Assembly (NCBI GenBank): GCA_963792675.1
Contig: CAWBWT010000002.1
Location: forward strand, 2,356,001-2,420,000
Length of the DNA: 64,000 bases
Direction of reading: 5' to 3'
Origin: JBBROS01 sp963792675
GTDB lineage: Bacteria > Pseudomonadota > Alphaproteobacteria > Acetobacterales > Acetobacteraceae
The notes beneath the pieces were generated by a model. The model did not search any database, was not told where the DNA came from, and saw nothing but the letters and a program-made list of their open reading frames with translations. The position numbers and the translations under genes are program-made. Below, one piece after another: positions 17,041 to 26,634 of the stretch (position 1 is its first letter; every line of letters starts with the position of its first letter).

Positions 17041-17916
17041 TCAAGACGCGCCCTCTCCCTTGGGAGAGGGCGTTTTTGTTTGCGGGGCCACCTCGAAGCG
17101 GTCGCGAGGGTCCGGGCCCGGCGGCAAGGCGGCCTCGCCGGCCCAAGCGGCGTCCAGCCACGCCTCGGATGCCGGGGCCACGGCGGCGTAGATGTCGGTG
17201 CATCGTCGCCGGGCCGCGTGGCCGGGCCAATCCGCTGGCAGCAGCCCATATGGCAGCCGCGGATCGCGCAGCGCGATCCGGCGCCACGCATGAATGACCA
17301 CGATCCGTGCCGCCATGGCGTCCAGCGGCTCGAGCCTCGGCACCGGCCAGAGCGGGCGCATCACGTCCGCGAACGTCGTCAGGGCGTCGGCGAGCCTGCC
17401 GAGCGGCCAAGCCCGGGCCGCGAGTTGCCGCATCGCCTCGGCGGGACCGCTCGCGCCGAGCGCAGGCACTGAATCAGGCGCCGGCCACGGGGAGACGAGA
17501 ACGCCGGGCGCCAGCAGGGCGTAGCCGGCCGCATCCAGCCCGCTGCGATCGGCGCCGGGTTCCGGAAATGCCAGATGGAGGCGGCCATCCCACTCGGGGC
17601 TGCCGCTCCCGTAGATGAGCGGGACGGCGTTGCGGAACTCGGCGTCGGCGGCCGGGGTGAGTGCGTAAGCGCTGCGCCGGCCGGCCCGCCGCCCCTGCAG
17701 CACGCCGTCCTTCGCCAGCCGTGAGACCGCGGTCCGCACCACGCCGTCGCTCGCGCCCAGCCGGCGCATCAGCAGCAGCAGGTCGGCGAGCTGCAGCGAG
17801 CCGCCCCGGGGTTGGATGGCGTCGCCGTATATCGTCGCGATCACTGAACCCGTCCGGGTCGGGGCCGTCCCGAGATGGGCGAGAACCGCGTGGAGCGCCG
17901 GCCAGGAGCCGCTCAA
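17041..17916 (-). CDS. paaX: Phenylacetic acid catabolism repressor PaaX
   Basis: A 291-residue GntR-like winged-helix repressor whose ligand is phenylacetyl-CoA in studied bacteria. The N-terminal domain has SVIATIYGDAIQPRGGSLQL and the HTH region GVVRTAVSRLAKDGVL, both typical of PaaX. Start is TTG 17916, the only reasonable codon before the domain. The last codons (KTPSPKGEGAS) read straight through the intrinsic terminator of the convergent CsbD gene. It is separated from paaABCDE only by that gene, so it probably controls the paa promoter at 16571. Confidence 0.85.
   Translation of the reverse strand: MSGSWPALHAVLAHLGTAPTRTGSVIATIYGDAIQPRGGSLQLADLLLLMRRLGASDGVVRTAVSRLAKDGVLQGRRAGRRSAYALTPAADAEFRNAVPLIYGSGSPEWDGRLHLAFPEPGADRSGLDAAGYALLAPGVLVSPWPAPDSVPALGASGPAEAMRQLAARAWPLGRLADALTTFADVMRPLWPVPRLEPLDAMAARIVVIHAWRRIALRDPRLPYGLLPADWPGHAARRRCTDIYAAVAPASEAWLDAAWAGEAALPPGPDPRDRFEVAPQTKTPSPKGEGAS
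17049..17077 (+). terminator. Intrinsic terminator of the CsbD/DUF883 gene
   Basis: CGCCCTCTCCC (17049-17059), TT, GGGAGAGGGCG (17062-17072), then TTTTT. An 11-bp perfect stem with a T-tract. It overlaps the 3' coding end of paaX on the other strand. Confidence 0.92.
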
Positions 17917-17941
17917 GCGGCCCCGGCCCGGGGCGACCGGC

Positions 17942-18937
17942 TCATTTCAGGAAGCCGACCAGCCGCTCTGCCTCGGTCACGATCGGGTCGGCGATGGCCG
18001 CGGCCCGGTTCGCGCCCTCGCGCAGGATCGCGTCGACATGGCCGGGGTCGGCGAGCAGACGCCGCGTCTCGGCCGCGATCGGCGACAGGTGCGCCACCAC
18101 CACCTCGGCGAGCGCGGCCTTGAAGTCGCCGAAGCCTTTTCCCCCGTGCTCGCGCAGGATCGTCGCGGCATCGGTGTCGAGCAGTGCCGCCATGATGCCG
18201 ACCAGGTTGCGCGCCTCGGGACGGCCTTCGAGCCCGTGCGGCTCGGTCGGCAGCGGCTCCGGGTCGGTCTTGGCCCGGCGCACCTTCAGCGCGATCGTAT
18301 CGGCGTCGTCGGTCAGGTTGATGCGGCTCTGGTCCGAAGGGTCGGACTTGCTCATCTTCTTGGTGCCGTCGCGCAGGCTCATGACCCGGGCGGCCGGCCC
18401 GAGGATCAGCGGCTCGATGACGGGGAAGAACGGCTGCCCGTAATCGTGGTTGAATTTCGCGGCGATGTCGTTGGCGAGCTCGACGTGCTGCCGCTGGTCG
18501 TCGCCCACCGGCACCCGCGTGGCGTGATAGGCCAGGATGTCGGCGGCCATCAGGTTGGGATAGACGTAGAGCCCGGCCGAGACGTTCTCGCGGTCCTTGC
18601 CCGCCTTGTCCTTGAACTGCGTCATCCGGTTCAGCCAGCCGATCCGGGCGACGCAATTGAAAATCCAGCTCAGGCGGACATGGGCCGGGACGGCGGATTG
18701 GTTGAACAGGATGTGGCGCCCGGGATCGATGCCGCAGGCGAGCAAGGCGGCGGCCATCTCGCGCGTCGCGGCGGTCAAGCCGGCCGGGTCCTGCCACGTG
18801 GTGATCGCGTGCAGGTCGACGACGCAATAGATGCATTCGTGGTTGTCCTGCAGCGCCACCCAGTTGCGGACCGCGCCGAGGTAGTTGCCGAGGGTGGGCA
18901 CGCCCGAAGGCTGGATGCCGGAGAAGATGCGCTGCAT
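17942..18937 (-). CDS. trpS: Tryptophanyl-tRNA synthetase
   Basis: A 331-residue class I synthetase that charges tRNA-Trp. The HIGH-equivalent lies in SGVPTLGNYLGA and the second signature is KKMSKSDPSDQS. ATG 18937 starts MQRIFSGIQPSG, the usual N-terminus; a longer open frame upstream is not conserved. Its stop is 25 nt from the paaX start, and murJ lies upstream on the same strand. Confidence 0.95.
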   Translation of the reverse strand: MQRIFSGIQPSGVPTLGNYLGAVRNWVALQDNHECIYCVVDLHAITTWQDPAGLTAATREMAAALLACGIDPGRHILFNQSAVPAHVRLSWIFNCVARIGWLNRMTQFKDKAGKDRENVSAGLYVYPNLMAADILAYHATRVPVGDDQRQHVELANDIAAKFNHDYGQPFFPVIEPLILGPAARVMSLRDGTKKMSKSDPSDQSRINLTDDADTIALKVRRAKTDPEPLPTEPHGLEGRPEARNLVGIMAALLDTDAATILREHGGKGFGDFKAALAEVVVAHLSPIAAETRRLLADPGHVDAILREGANRAAAIADPIVTEAERLVGFLK

Positions 18938-19017
18938 GGCCGGGTTTTCTGCGGGCCGCTGGCTGCGGTCAAGCGGGGCGGTCAAGCCGGGAGGTCAAGG
19001 GGCGGGTGTTGCGGCGG

Positions 19018-20572
19018 TCAAGCGCTGCCCCGGCCGGCGCGGCGGCGGCGGATCATCCCGGCCAGCTCCAGAACGTTGAACGCGCCGAGCAGCTGCGCCG
19101 CCAGCCCGTAGGCTGCCACGCCGCCGCCGACCATGAGACGCGAGTGCCGCATAGCGCCAATGCGTGCCGAACAACGGTGCGAGCCAGGCCTGGGCGTAGA
19201 TCAGCACCGCCGCCATCGCCAGCGCCGCCCCGGCCATGCGCGGCAGCCGGCGTCGCAGCCGGGCATCGAGCGCCAGCCGTCGCTTGCGGGTGAGCAGCAC
19301 GGCCAAGGTCACGACGTTGAACAGCGCCGAAAGGCTGGTCGCGAGCGCCGGGCCGATATGCTGCAGCGGCACCATGAACAGCAGGTTCAGGCACAGGTTG
19401 AGCGCGATCGCGATCATGCCGACCCGCACCGGCGTGCCGGTCTCGCCATGGGCGAAGAAAGCCGGCACCAGTACCTTCAGCAGCACGAAGGCGGGCAGGC
19501 CGAACGCGTAGGCGGCGAGCGACTGCGCGCCGAGCAGGGCGCTGCGGGCGTCGAAGGCGCCGCGTCCGAACAGCACCTCCATGATCGGCTGCCCGGCCAC
19601 TGCCAGCGCCAGCGCCGCCGGCAAAGTGAGCACGAGCGTGATCTCGATCGCGCGGTTCAGGGTCGCCACCGCCTCGGCGGCCTGCCCGCCGCGCGCCTGG
19701 CGGGACAGCAGCGGCAGGATCGCGGTGCCGACCGCGGTGCCGATGACGCCGAGCGGCAGCTGGTTCACCCGGTCGGCATAGTACAGCAGGCTGGCCGAGC
19801 CCGGCGGCAGGAAGCTGACGATCACCACGTCGACCGCGAGGTTGAGCTGCGTCACCCCGGCGCCGACCAGCCCCGGCAGCATGCGCCGCAGCAGGATGCG
19901 CATTCGCGGCGTGAGCCTCGGGCGCGGGATGTGCAGCGCCATGCCGGATCGGCGCACCGCCCAGGCCAGCAACGCAAGCTGCAGCACGCCGGAGATCGAG
20001 ACGCCCCACGCCAGCGAGTGCCCGACGGTTGGCACGTAGGGGGTGAGCAGCAGCATCGCCGCGATCGACACGCCGTTGAACACCATCGGCGCCGCGGCCG
20101 CGGCGGCGAACTTGTCGAGACCGTTCAGCACCCCCGACAGCAAGGCGGCGAGGCAGATCAGGAACACGTAAGGGAAGGTGATACGCGCCAAGTCGACCGT
20201 CAGCGCCTGCTTGCCCGGCACGTCGGCGAAGCCCGGCGCGAGCACATCCATCAGCTGCGGCATGAAGATCTCGCCGAGCCCGGTCAGCAGCAGCAGCCAG
20301 AACGCCATGACCGCGATCGCTTCCTGGGCGAACTGCCGGGCCGCAGGCGCGCCTTCGGTGGCGAGAATGCCGGAGAATTCCGGGACGAAGGCGGCGTTGA
20401 AGGCGCCCTCGCCGAACAGACGGCGGAACAGGTTCGGCACCCGCAGCGCCACGAAGAAGGCGTCGGCGACCGGGCCGGTGCCGGCCAAGGCGGCGATCAT
20501 GACGTCGCGGCCGAAGCCGAAGATGCGGCTGACCATGGTCCAGCCGCCGACCGTGACGATGCCCCGCAGCAT
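19018..20572 (-). CDS. murJ: Lipid II flippase MurJ (one frameshift near the 3' end)
   Basis: An inner-membrane protein of about 517 residues and 14 helices that moves lipid II for peptidoglycan synthesis. It begins MLRGIVTVGGWTMVSRIFGFGRD and contains GEGAFNAAFVPEFS, AQEAIAVMAF and YADRVNQLPLGVIGTAVGTA, all MurJ/MviN signatures. Near 19135 a frame change is required; after it the frame reads LMVGGGVAAYGLAAQLLGAF and stops at 19018. The start directly abuts the gpsA stop (20573). An essential gene, so the shift is probably a sequence error. Confidence 0.92.
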
Positions 20573-21544
20573 CTATTCGTCCCGCACGGGGCGCGACATC
20601 AGCGCGGCGATGGCCTCGGCCAAGGTGGTACGGTCGGCCAGCAAGGCGGCGACCGCGGCGCAGACCGGCAGCTCGACGCCCGCCGCCCGAGCCAGCAGCG
20701 CCGGCGCGGTGGCGACGCCCTCGACCACGCCGCCCGCCTGCGCCATCGCATCGGCGAGCGGCTCGCCGCGGCCGAGCGCCAGGCCGCAGCGGAAGTTGCG
20801 GCTCGAGGGGCCGGTGCAGGTCAGCAGCAGGTCGCCCAGCCCGGACAGGCCCGCGACCGTCTCGGCGCGGCCGCCGAGGGCCGTGACCAGTCGCCCGAGC
20901 TCGGCCAGGCCGCGGGTGATGAGGGCGGCACGGGCGTTCTCGCCCAGCCCGGCGCCGATCACCGCGCCGGCGGCAATGGCGATGACGTTCTTGGCGGCGC
21001 CGCCGAGCTGCGCGCCGACCGGGTCGTCGTTGCCGTACAGGCGGAAGCCGGGGCTGCCGAGCAAGGCGGCGAAGCGGGCGCGCAAGGCCGGGTCCTCGGC
21101 CGCCACCACCGCGGCCGCGGGCAGGCCGGCCGCGACCTCATGGGCGAAGTTGGGCCCGGTGAGGAGGGCCGCGGCACTGCCCGGCCGCAGTTCGGCAACG
21201 ATCTCGAGCGGCAGCAGCAGGCGGCCGGCCTCCACCCCCTTTGCCACCACCAGCAGGGGACCAACCGGCGCGAGCTGCGACACGACGGCGCGCAGGTGCT
21301 GCACCGGAACCGCGAGGATGGTCGTTGCGGCGGCAAGCGGCGGCGCCGTCGTCAGCCGGATCGCGTCGGGCAGCGGATGGCCCGGCAGATGCGGGCTGAC
21401 CCGGCCGGGCAGCGGCGACCGGCTCCAGAGCGTGACGCTCCGGCCTGCGCGATGCGCCTGCAGCGCCAGCGCCGTGCCCCAGGCGCCGGCGCCGATGACG
21501 GCAAGGTCGCTCAGGGGGTGGTGACTCAGGGTCGGGTCACTCAT
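20573..21544 (-). CDS. gpsA: Glycerol-3-phosphate dehydrogenase [NAD(P)+]
   Basis: A 323-residue enzyme making sn-glycerol-3-phosphate for phospholipids. N-terminal Rossmann motif VIGAGAWGTALA, then LLTGPNFAHEVAAGLPAA, the catalytic lysine in GGAAKNVIAIAAG, and LGRGEPLADAM. Start ATG 21544 overlaps the rlmJ stop by 8 nt; its stop abuts murJ. Intact. Confidence 0.94.
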   Translation of the reverse strand: MSDPTLSHHPLSDLAVIGAGAWGTALALQAHRAGRSVTLWSRSPLPGRVSPHLPGHPLPDAIRLTTAPPLAAATTILAVPVQHLRAVVSQLAPVGPLLVVAKGVEAGRLLLPLEIVAELRPGSAAALLTGPNFAHEVAAGLPAAAVVAAEDPALRARFAALLGSPGFRLYGNDDPVGAQLGGAAKNVIAIAAGAVIGAGLGENARAALITRGLAELGRLVTALGGRAETVAGLSGLGDLLLTCTGPSSRNFRCGLALGRGEPLADAMAQAGGVVEGVATAPALLARAAGVELPVCAAVAALLADRTTLAEAIAALMSRPVRDE

Positions 21545-22347
21545 CGGCGAGCCGGAGCAACGCCGTGCCGCGGCCGTCCTCGCCCAGCGCGTCGCACAGC
21601 GCACCGAGGATCGGCGCCGCGTCGGCTTCGAGGCCGTACGGCGGGTTGCGCACCACCAGGCCGCAGCCGTTCAGCCGGGCGGGGTCGGTCGGCTCGCGCA
21701 GCCACAGCTCGGCGGCGACGATGTCGCGCAAGCCCGATTGGCGCAGCGCTACGTGGAAGGCGCTGACCGGGCTGCGGTGCTTGATCGGGTACCAGGCGAC
21801 ATAGACCCCGTGGTCGAAGCGCGCAGCCCCCGTTCGCAGCGCGGCGACCACCCGGTCGAACTCGCCGGGCTGCTCGTAAGGCGGGTCGATCAGCACCATG
21901 CCGCGGCGTTGCAGGCTCGGCGGCAGCAGGGCGCCCACCGCCTCGTAGCCGTCGCGATGGTGCACCGCGACTTGATCGTCGCCGCGGAACAGGCGGCGCA
22001 GCGCCGCGTGGTCCTCGGGGTGCAGCTCGCAGCAGGCGAGCGCGTCGCCCGGGCGCAGGCAGGCGCGGATGATCCGGGGCGAGCCGGGATAGAGGCCCAG
22101 GCGTTCGGCGAGCGTGACGTAGTCGGCCAAGGCCGCGGGGGGCGGGAGCAGGCGGGCGAACCCGTCCCGCCATTCCCCGGTCCGCTCGGCTGCGTCCATC
22201 AGGTCGTAGCTCTCCGCGCCCGGCATGAGTGTCGAGCACGAACATCGGCGCCGGCTTGCGAGTCATGCGTTTCAGGATCGCGAGCAGCAGCGCGTGCTTG
22301 GTGCAATCGGCGAAGTTGCCGGCGTGAAAGGCGTGGCGGTAGTTCAA
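21537..22347 (-). CDS. rlmJ: 23S rRNA (adenine2030-N6)-methyltransferase RlmJ (one frameshift)
   Basis: About 269 residues. The start MNYRHAFHAGNFADCTKHA is the RlmJ signature; the SAM-dependent N6-adenine catalytic motif is IDPPYEQPGEF. One extra G near 22230 breaks the frame after FVLDTHAG; correction joins it to AESYDLMDAAERTGEW. The 3' end overlaps gpsA. In E. coli this enzyme methylates A2030 of 23S rRNA. Confidence 0.88.
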
Positions 22348-22460
22348 GCTGGCGTCCCGCTGCGGAGGGGCGCAGTTGCCCCGATTTGCCGCCGCTTGTC
22401 ACGCCCGGGCTACCCCGCGCGTCCATCGCGCGGCGGCAATGCCCAGCGTGGGGACGACGC

Positions 22461-23565
22461 TCAGGGCGCTGGCGTCGATACCGGAGCGGGCGGTGCCTGG
22501 CTGACCCGCCCGGCCAGCTCGGCCAGCGGCCAGCGCGGGCGGGGCGGGGTGTCGAGCGGGTCGTGCAAGCCGAGCCGGAGCCGCTCGATCGCCGCCCAGG
22601 CCACCATCACGGCATTGTCGGTGCACAGCCGCAGCGGCGGCGCCACCATCGGCAGGCCGGCCGCCGCGGCCACGCCCGACAGCGCCGACCGGACCGCGCC
22701 ATTGGCGGCGACGCCGCCGGCCACCACCAGCAGCCGGGCGGCCGGCATCATCCGCAGCGCCTGCGCCGCGCGGTCCGCCAGCACCGCGGCGACCGCTGCC
22801 TGGAACCCGGCGGCGACGTTGGCGGCGTCCTGCCGCGGCAGCGCGCCGGCCGGGAACGCTGGCGACGCGGGTCGCCACCGCGGTCTTCAAGCCGGAAAAG
22901 CTGAAGTCGCAGCCGGGCCGGCCCAGCAGCGGGCGGGGAAACGGCTCGCGTGCCGGGTCGCCGTCGCGGGCCAGGCGCTCCAGCGCGGGGCCGCCGGGCC
23001 AGCCGAGGCCGAGCAGCTTCCCGACCTTGTCGAACGCCTCGCCGACCGCGTCGTCGATGGTGCCGCCGAGCCGCCGGTAGTGGCCGACGCCCTCGACCGC
23101 GAGGCACTGGCAATGCCCTCCCGACAGCAGCAGGAGCAGATAGGGGAAGGCAGCCCCGTGCTCGACCAGGCCGGGCAGCCGTGCGGTCAGCGCGTGGGCT
23201 TCGAGGTGATTGACCGCGACGAACGGGATGCCGAGTGACAGCGCCATGCCCTTGGCGAAGCCGGCGCCGACGATCAGCCCGCCGATCAGCCCGGGGCCGC
23301 TGCTTGCGCCGATCCCGGCGAGGCCGGACGGCGCCACCCCGGCCCGGGCCAGCACGTCGCGCGCCATGCCGGGCAGGTGGGCCAAATGCGCGCGGGCGGC
23401 GATCTCCGGCACCACGCCGCCGAACGGGGCGTGATCGGCGCCCTGGCTCAGCACCGCTTCGGCCAGAACCGACCCGTCCGGCGCCAGAACGGCGGCCGCG
23501 GTCTCGTCGCAGGACGACTCGATTCCTAGGACCGGGCCCTGACCGGTCCCAGGATCGGGCCACAC
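22461..23565 (-). CDS. tsaD: tRNA N6-adenosine threonylcarbamoyltransferase (one frameshift)
   Basis: The catalytic subunit for t6A37 tRNA modification, about 367 residues. ASKHA-fold motifs are GIESSCDETAAAV, the metal histidines in VNHLEAHAL, LLLSGGHCQC, and VAGGVAANGAVR near the C-terminus. A shift near 22860 is needed after ATRVASVPA; correct reading continues AGALPRQDAANVAAGFQAAV. GTG 23565 is the start. Divergent from hemC, an arrangement typical of alphaproteobacteria. Essential in most bacteria, so the shift is probably a sequence error. Confidence 0.9.
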
Positions 23566-23628
23566 GGCGTGGTGGTGGGCGACTGCATTGCTCTTTTCCT
23601 CGGCGTCGCGATCTCATAGGACACCGCG

Positions 23629-24651
23629 ATGCCCGACGCCCACCCCTTTCCCAGCCCGTCCGTGGTGCACCACGGCCGCCGCTTGCCGTTGCGGGTGGGA
23701 ACGCGCGGATCGCCGCTGGCACGCACCCAGACCCGTGGCTTCCTCGACCTGCTGACCCGGTTCTGCCCGGTGCTGGCGCTCGGCGTGCAGGGGCAGCCGG
23801 TGTTCGAGGAGCACGTCATCCGCACCACCGGCGACGCGGTGCAGGACCGCTCGCTGGCGGAGATCGGCGGCAAGGGCCTGTTCAGCAAGGAGATCCACGA
23901 GGCGCTGCTCGACCGCCGCATCGACTTCGCGGTGCACAGCCTGAAGGACCTCGAAACCGAGTTGCCGCCCGGCATCGTGCTCGCCTGCACGCTGAAGCGC
24001 GAAGATGCCCGCGACGTGCTGATCCTCGGCCCCGACTGCATCCCGCCGCGTGGGGGAGACCCTTGGGGGATGCTGCCGAACGGCGCCGTGATCGGCACCA
24101 ACTCGCTGCGGCGGACGGCGCAGCTGCTGCATGCGCGGCCGGACCTGCGCACCGTCCTGCTGCGCGGTAATGTGCAGCCGCGGATCGACAAGGTGCGGCG
24201 CGGCGACTGCACCGCGAGCCTGCTCGCCTTGGCGGGGATCCGCCGGCTCGGCCTGCGCGACGTGCCGATGGCGGTGCTGGATGCCGACCTGATGGTGCCG
24301 TCGGCCGGGCAGGGCATCGTCGGCATCACCGTGCGCGCCGCCGACGCACCGCTGCACGGACTGCTGGCCGGGATCGAGGACCCGGAGGCGCGGGCCGTGT
24401 CGACCGCTGAACGGGCGTTGCTGGCGGCGCTGGACGGCAATTGCCGCACCCCGATCGGCGGCCACGCGCGGCTGCTGCCCGCCGCCGCGGGGAGGGCGCG
24501 GGAGCTGCGGCTGACCGGGCTGGTGGCGCGGCCGGACGGGACATTCCTGCTGAAGCGGAGCGTGCAGGGGGCCGCGGCGGATGCGGCCCGGCTGGGCGCC
24601 GAGCTCGGTGCCGGCTTGCGCGCGGACAGTCCGCACGACGTCCTTGGCTGA
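23629..24651 (+). CDS. hemC: Porphobilinogen deaminase (hydroxymethylbilane synthase), intact copy
   Basis: A 340-residue enzyme of heme synthesis. It has LRVGTRGSPLARTQT, VHSLKDLETELPPG, the SLRR segment GTNSLRRTAQLL, and the cofactor-binding cysteine in LDGNCRTPIGG. The ATG at 23629 is 63 nt from the divergent tsaD start. It is followed after 18 nt by hemD, forming the standard hemCD operon. The partial copy at 1-903 is a close paralogue. Confidence 0.95.
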   Translation: MPDAHPFPSPSVVHHGRRLPLRVGTRGSPLARTQTRGFLDLLTRFCPVLALGVQGQPVFEEHVIRTTGDAVQDRSLAEIGGKGLFSKEIHEALLDRRIDFAVHSLKDLETELPPGIVLACTLKREDARDVLILGPDCIPPRGGDPWGMLPNGAVIGTNSLRRTAQLLHARPDLRTVLLRGNVQPRIDKVRRGDCTASLLALAGIRRLGLRDVPMAVLDADLMVPSAGQGIVGITVRAADAPLHGLLAGIEDPEARAVSTAERALLAALDGNCRTPIGGHARLLPAAAGRARELRLTGLVARPDGTFLLKRSVQGAAADAARLGAELGAGLRADSPHDVLG

Positions 24652-24669
24652 TCCCGAGGCGGCTTTTCA

Positions 24670-25410
24670 TTGCACAGCGAGACCCGGCGCCAAGCTGCCG
24701 TGAACGGGGCCGGCATCCGTCGCGAGGTCTTGATCACCCGGCCGGCGGGGGAAGCGGCTGCAACCGCCGATCGAGTGGCGGCCCTCGGCTGGCGACCGGT
24801 GGTGGCACCGTTCCTGCGGGTCGCGACGTTCGATCTGGGGTGGAACAGCGCCGCCGACGGTCGCCTCGACGGCATCGTCGTCACCAGCGGCAACGCGCTG
24901 CCGGCCCTCGACGGGCTGCGGACGGTGCCGTTGCTGGCGGTCGGCGACGCGACGGCGGCGCGTGCGCGGGCAAGCGGGTTCGAACGGGTCGCCAGCGCCG
25001 GGGGGGCCGCGGCCGACCTGGTCGCGGCGGCACCGCAACATTTCGCTCCATCCTCAACTCTGCTATTGGCGACCGCGGACGGGGAGGGGATCGAGATGGC
25101 GGCAACGCTGCAAGCGGCGGGCTTCGTCGTTCGCCGACGCCTGGCTTACTCGGTTTCCGAGCCTGATGAATTCCCGGTCGCTGCCGCCGACGCCTTGGCT
25201 CGGGGACACCTGCATGCGGCACTGTTCTTCTCCGCGCGGACGGCCCGCAGCTTCGCCCGGCTGCTGCCGGCACAGCTCCGCCCGGAACTCGCCGGGGTGG
25301 ATGCGTGCGCGATCGGACAGCCCTCGGCGGACGTGCTCACCCCCTTGCCCTGGCGGCGGGTCCGTGTGTCTTTATCGCCGACCTTGGACCAGGTGCTGGC
25401 GCTGCTATGA
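24670..25410 (+). CDS. hemD: Uroporphyrinogen-III synthase
   Basis: Closes and inverts hydroxymethylbilane to uroporphyrinogen III. A divergent 246-residue HemD with VLITRPAGEAAATADRVAALGW at the N-terminus, IVVTSGNAL in the middle, ALFFSARTARSFARLL and CAIGQPSADVL late. Start TTG 24670 has GAGG upstream; GTG 24700 is an alternative just before the domain. The stop overlaps the next ATG (ATGA), coupling it to the Mic60-like gene. Confidence 0.88.
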   Translation: MHSETRRQAAVNGAGIRREVLITRPAGEAAATADRVAALGWRPVVAPFLRVATFDLGWNSAADGRLDGIVVTSGNALPALDGLRTVPLLAVGDATAARARASGFERVASAGGAAADLVAAAPQHFAPSSTLLLATADGEGIEMAATLQAAGFVVRRRLAYSVSEPDEFPVAAADALARGHLHAALFFSARTARSFARLLPAQLRPELAGVDACAIGQPSADVLTPLPWRRVRVSLSPTLDQVLALL

Positions 25411-26634
25411 CCGACGATACTCCCCCGAACTACGTTCCCTCCACTGCCCCGTCCGGCTCGATCCCGGCCGAGCGGGCGCGCATCGAGCCGTCGCCGCCGT
25501 CCAAGCGGCTGGACGCGTTGCCGGTGCTGTATCTGGTGGGCTTCGTGATCCTGGCCGCCTCGTTGATCTACCTGTGGAAGCACCCGGTGCTGCCCCGTGG
25601 CGCCGCACTCGAAGTTGCCCGGATGGACACGCTGCGCGAGCAGATCAACGCCATCCAGGGACGCGTCGACAAGCTCGAGACCCGGCCCGCGCCGGCGGTT
25701 CCGGACGTCGCGCCACTGGCCGCCCGCCTCGCCGAGCTGGAGCACCGCCCGGTTCCGGCCATGCCGGAAATCCAGTCGATCGAGACGCGGCTGGCGGCGC
25801 TCGAATCGCGGCCGCCGCCGATCACCGATCTGCGTCCGATCGAAGCCCGGCTCGGCGCGCTGGAAGGCAAGCCGCCGGTCGACCTTAAGCCGCTCGAGGC
25901 GCGGCTCGCGTGCGCTCGAGGCCAAGCCGCCGGTCGATCTGAAGCCGCTCGACACGCGGCTGGCGACCCTGGAAGCCAAGCCGCCGGTCGATCTGGGCCC
26001 GCTGCAGTCGCAGATCGACGCGGCGTCCCGGAAATTCGCCGACGACGCAGCGGCACTCGGCAAGCGGCTCGACGCCGACGACGCGCGGGAGAAGCAAACG
26101 GCGGCAAGCCTGGCCGACACCAACGCCAAGCTGGCCGACACTACGTCCAAGCTTGCCTCGGTCGCGCAAAAGGCGGCGCTCGCCGGGCGCCTGCAATCGG
26201 CCAGCGCGGCTCTGGAGGCGGGTCAGCGTTTGGGCGAGATCCCGGGCGCTCCGCCGGCGCTCGCACGGTTCGCGCATGACGCGCCGCCGACCGAGGCCGG
26301 GCTGCGGCTGTCGTTCGATCAGGCCGCCGACAACGCCCATCGCGTCAGCCAGCCGGCCATCACCGACAACCAGCCGCTGCTGAACCGGATGTGGACCAAG
26401 GCCCAGCAGTCGGTGACGGTGCGTCAAGGCGACCGCGTGCTGGTGGGCGACCCGATCGCCGGCGTGCTGGCACAGGCGCGGCAGTCGCTGGACGCGGGCG
26501 ACCTGGTCGGCGCGCTGAAGGCGCTCGACGGCCTGGCCGGTCCGGCCAAGGAGGCGATGAGCGAGTGGGTCGCCCAGGCCCGTTCCTTGATCGAGGCGCG
26601 CGCCGCCATCGGCGAGCTGGCGGGCCGCGGCTGA
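25407..26634 (+). CDS. Mitofilin/Mic60-like inner-membrane protein with tandem repeats (one frameshift)
   Basis: About 408 residues. A short cytosolic N-terminus is followed by one membrane helix (about residues 38-55, LPVLYLVGFVILAASLIYLW), then a long predicted coiled-coil periplasmic region. This contains a roughly 18-residue unit (KPPVDLKPLEARLAALEA type) repeated at least three times. The C-terminal part resembles the mitofilin domain of alphaproteobacterial Mic60 homologues, which sit between hemD and hemY just as here. An extra T near 25911, inside the repeats, shifts the frame. ATG 25407 overlaps hemD; its TGA overlaps hemY. Membrane-shaping role is inferred from the family. Confidence 0.72.

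Noticed and set aside
19133..21766. An 877-codon open frame on the plus strand
   Set aside because: It is exactly antisense to murJ, gpsA and rlmJ, has low-complexity Arg/Gln/His-rich composition, and no domain. High GC creates such shadows.
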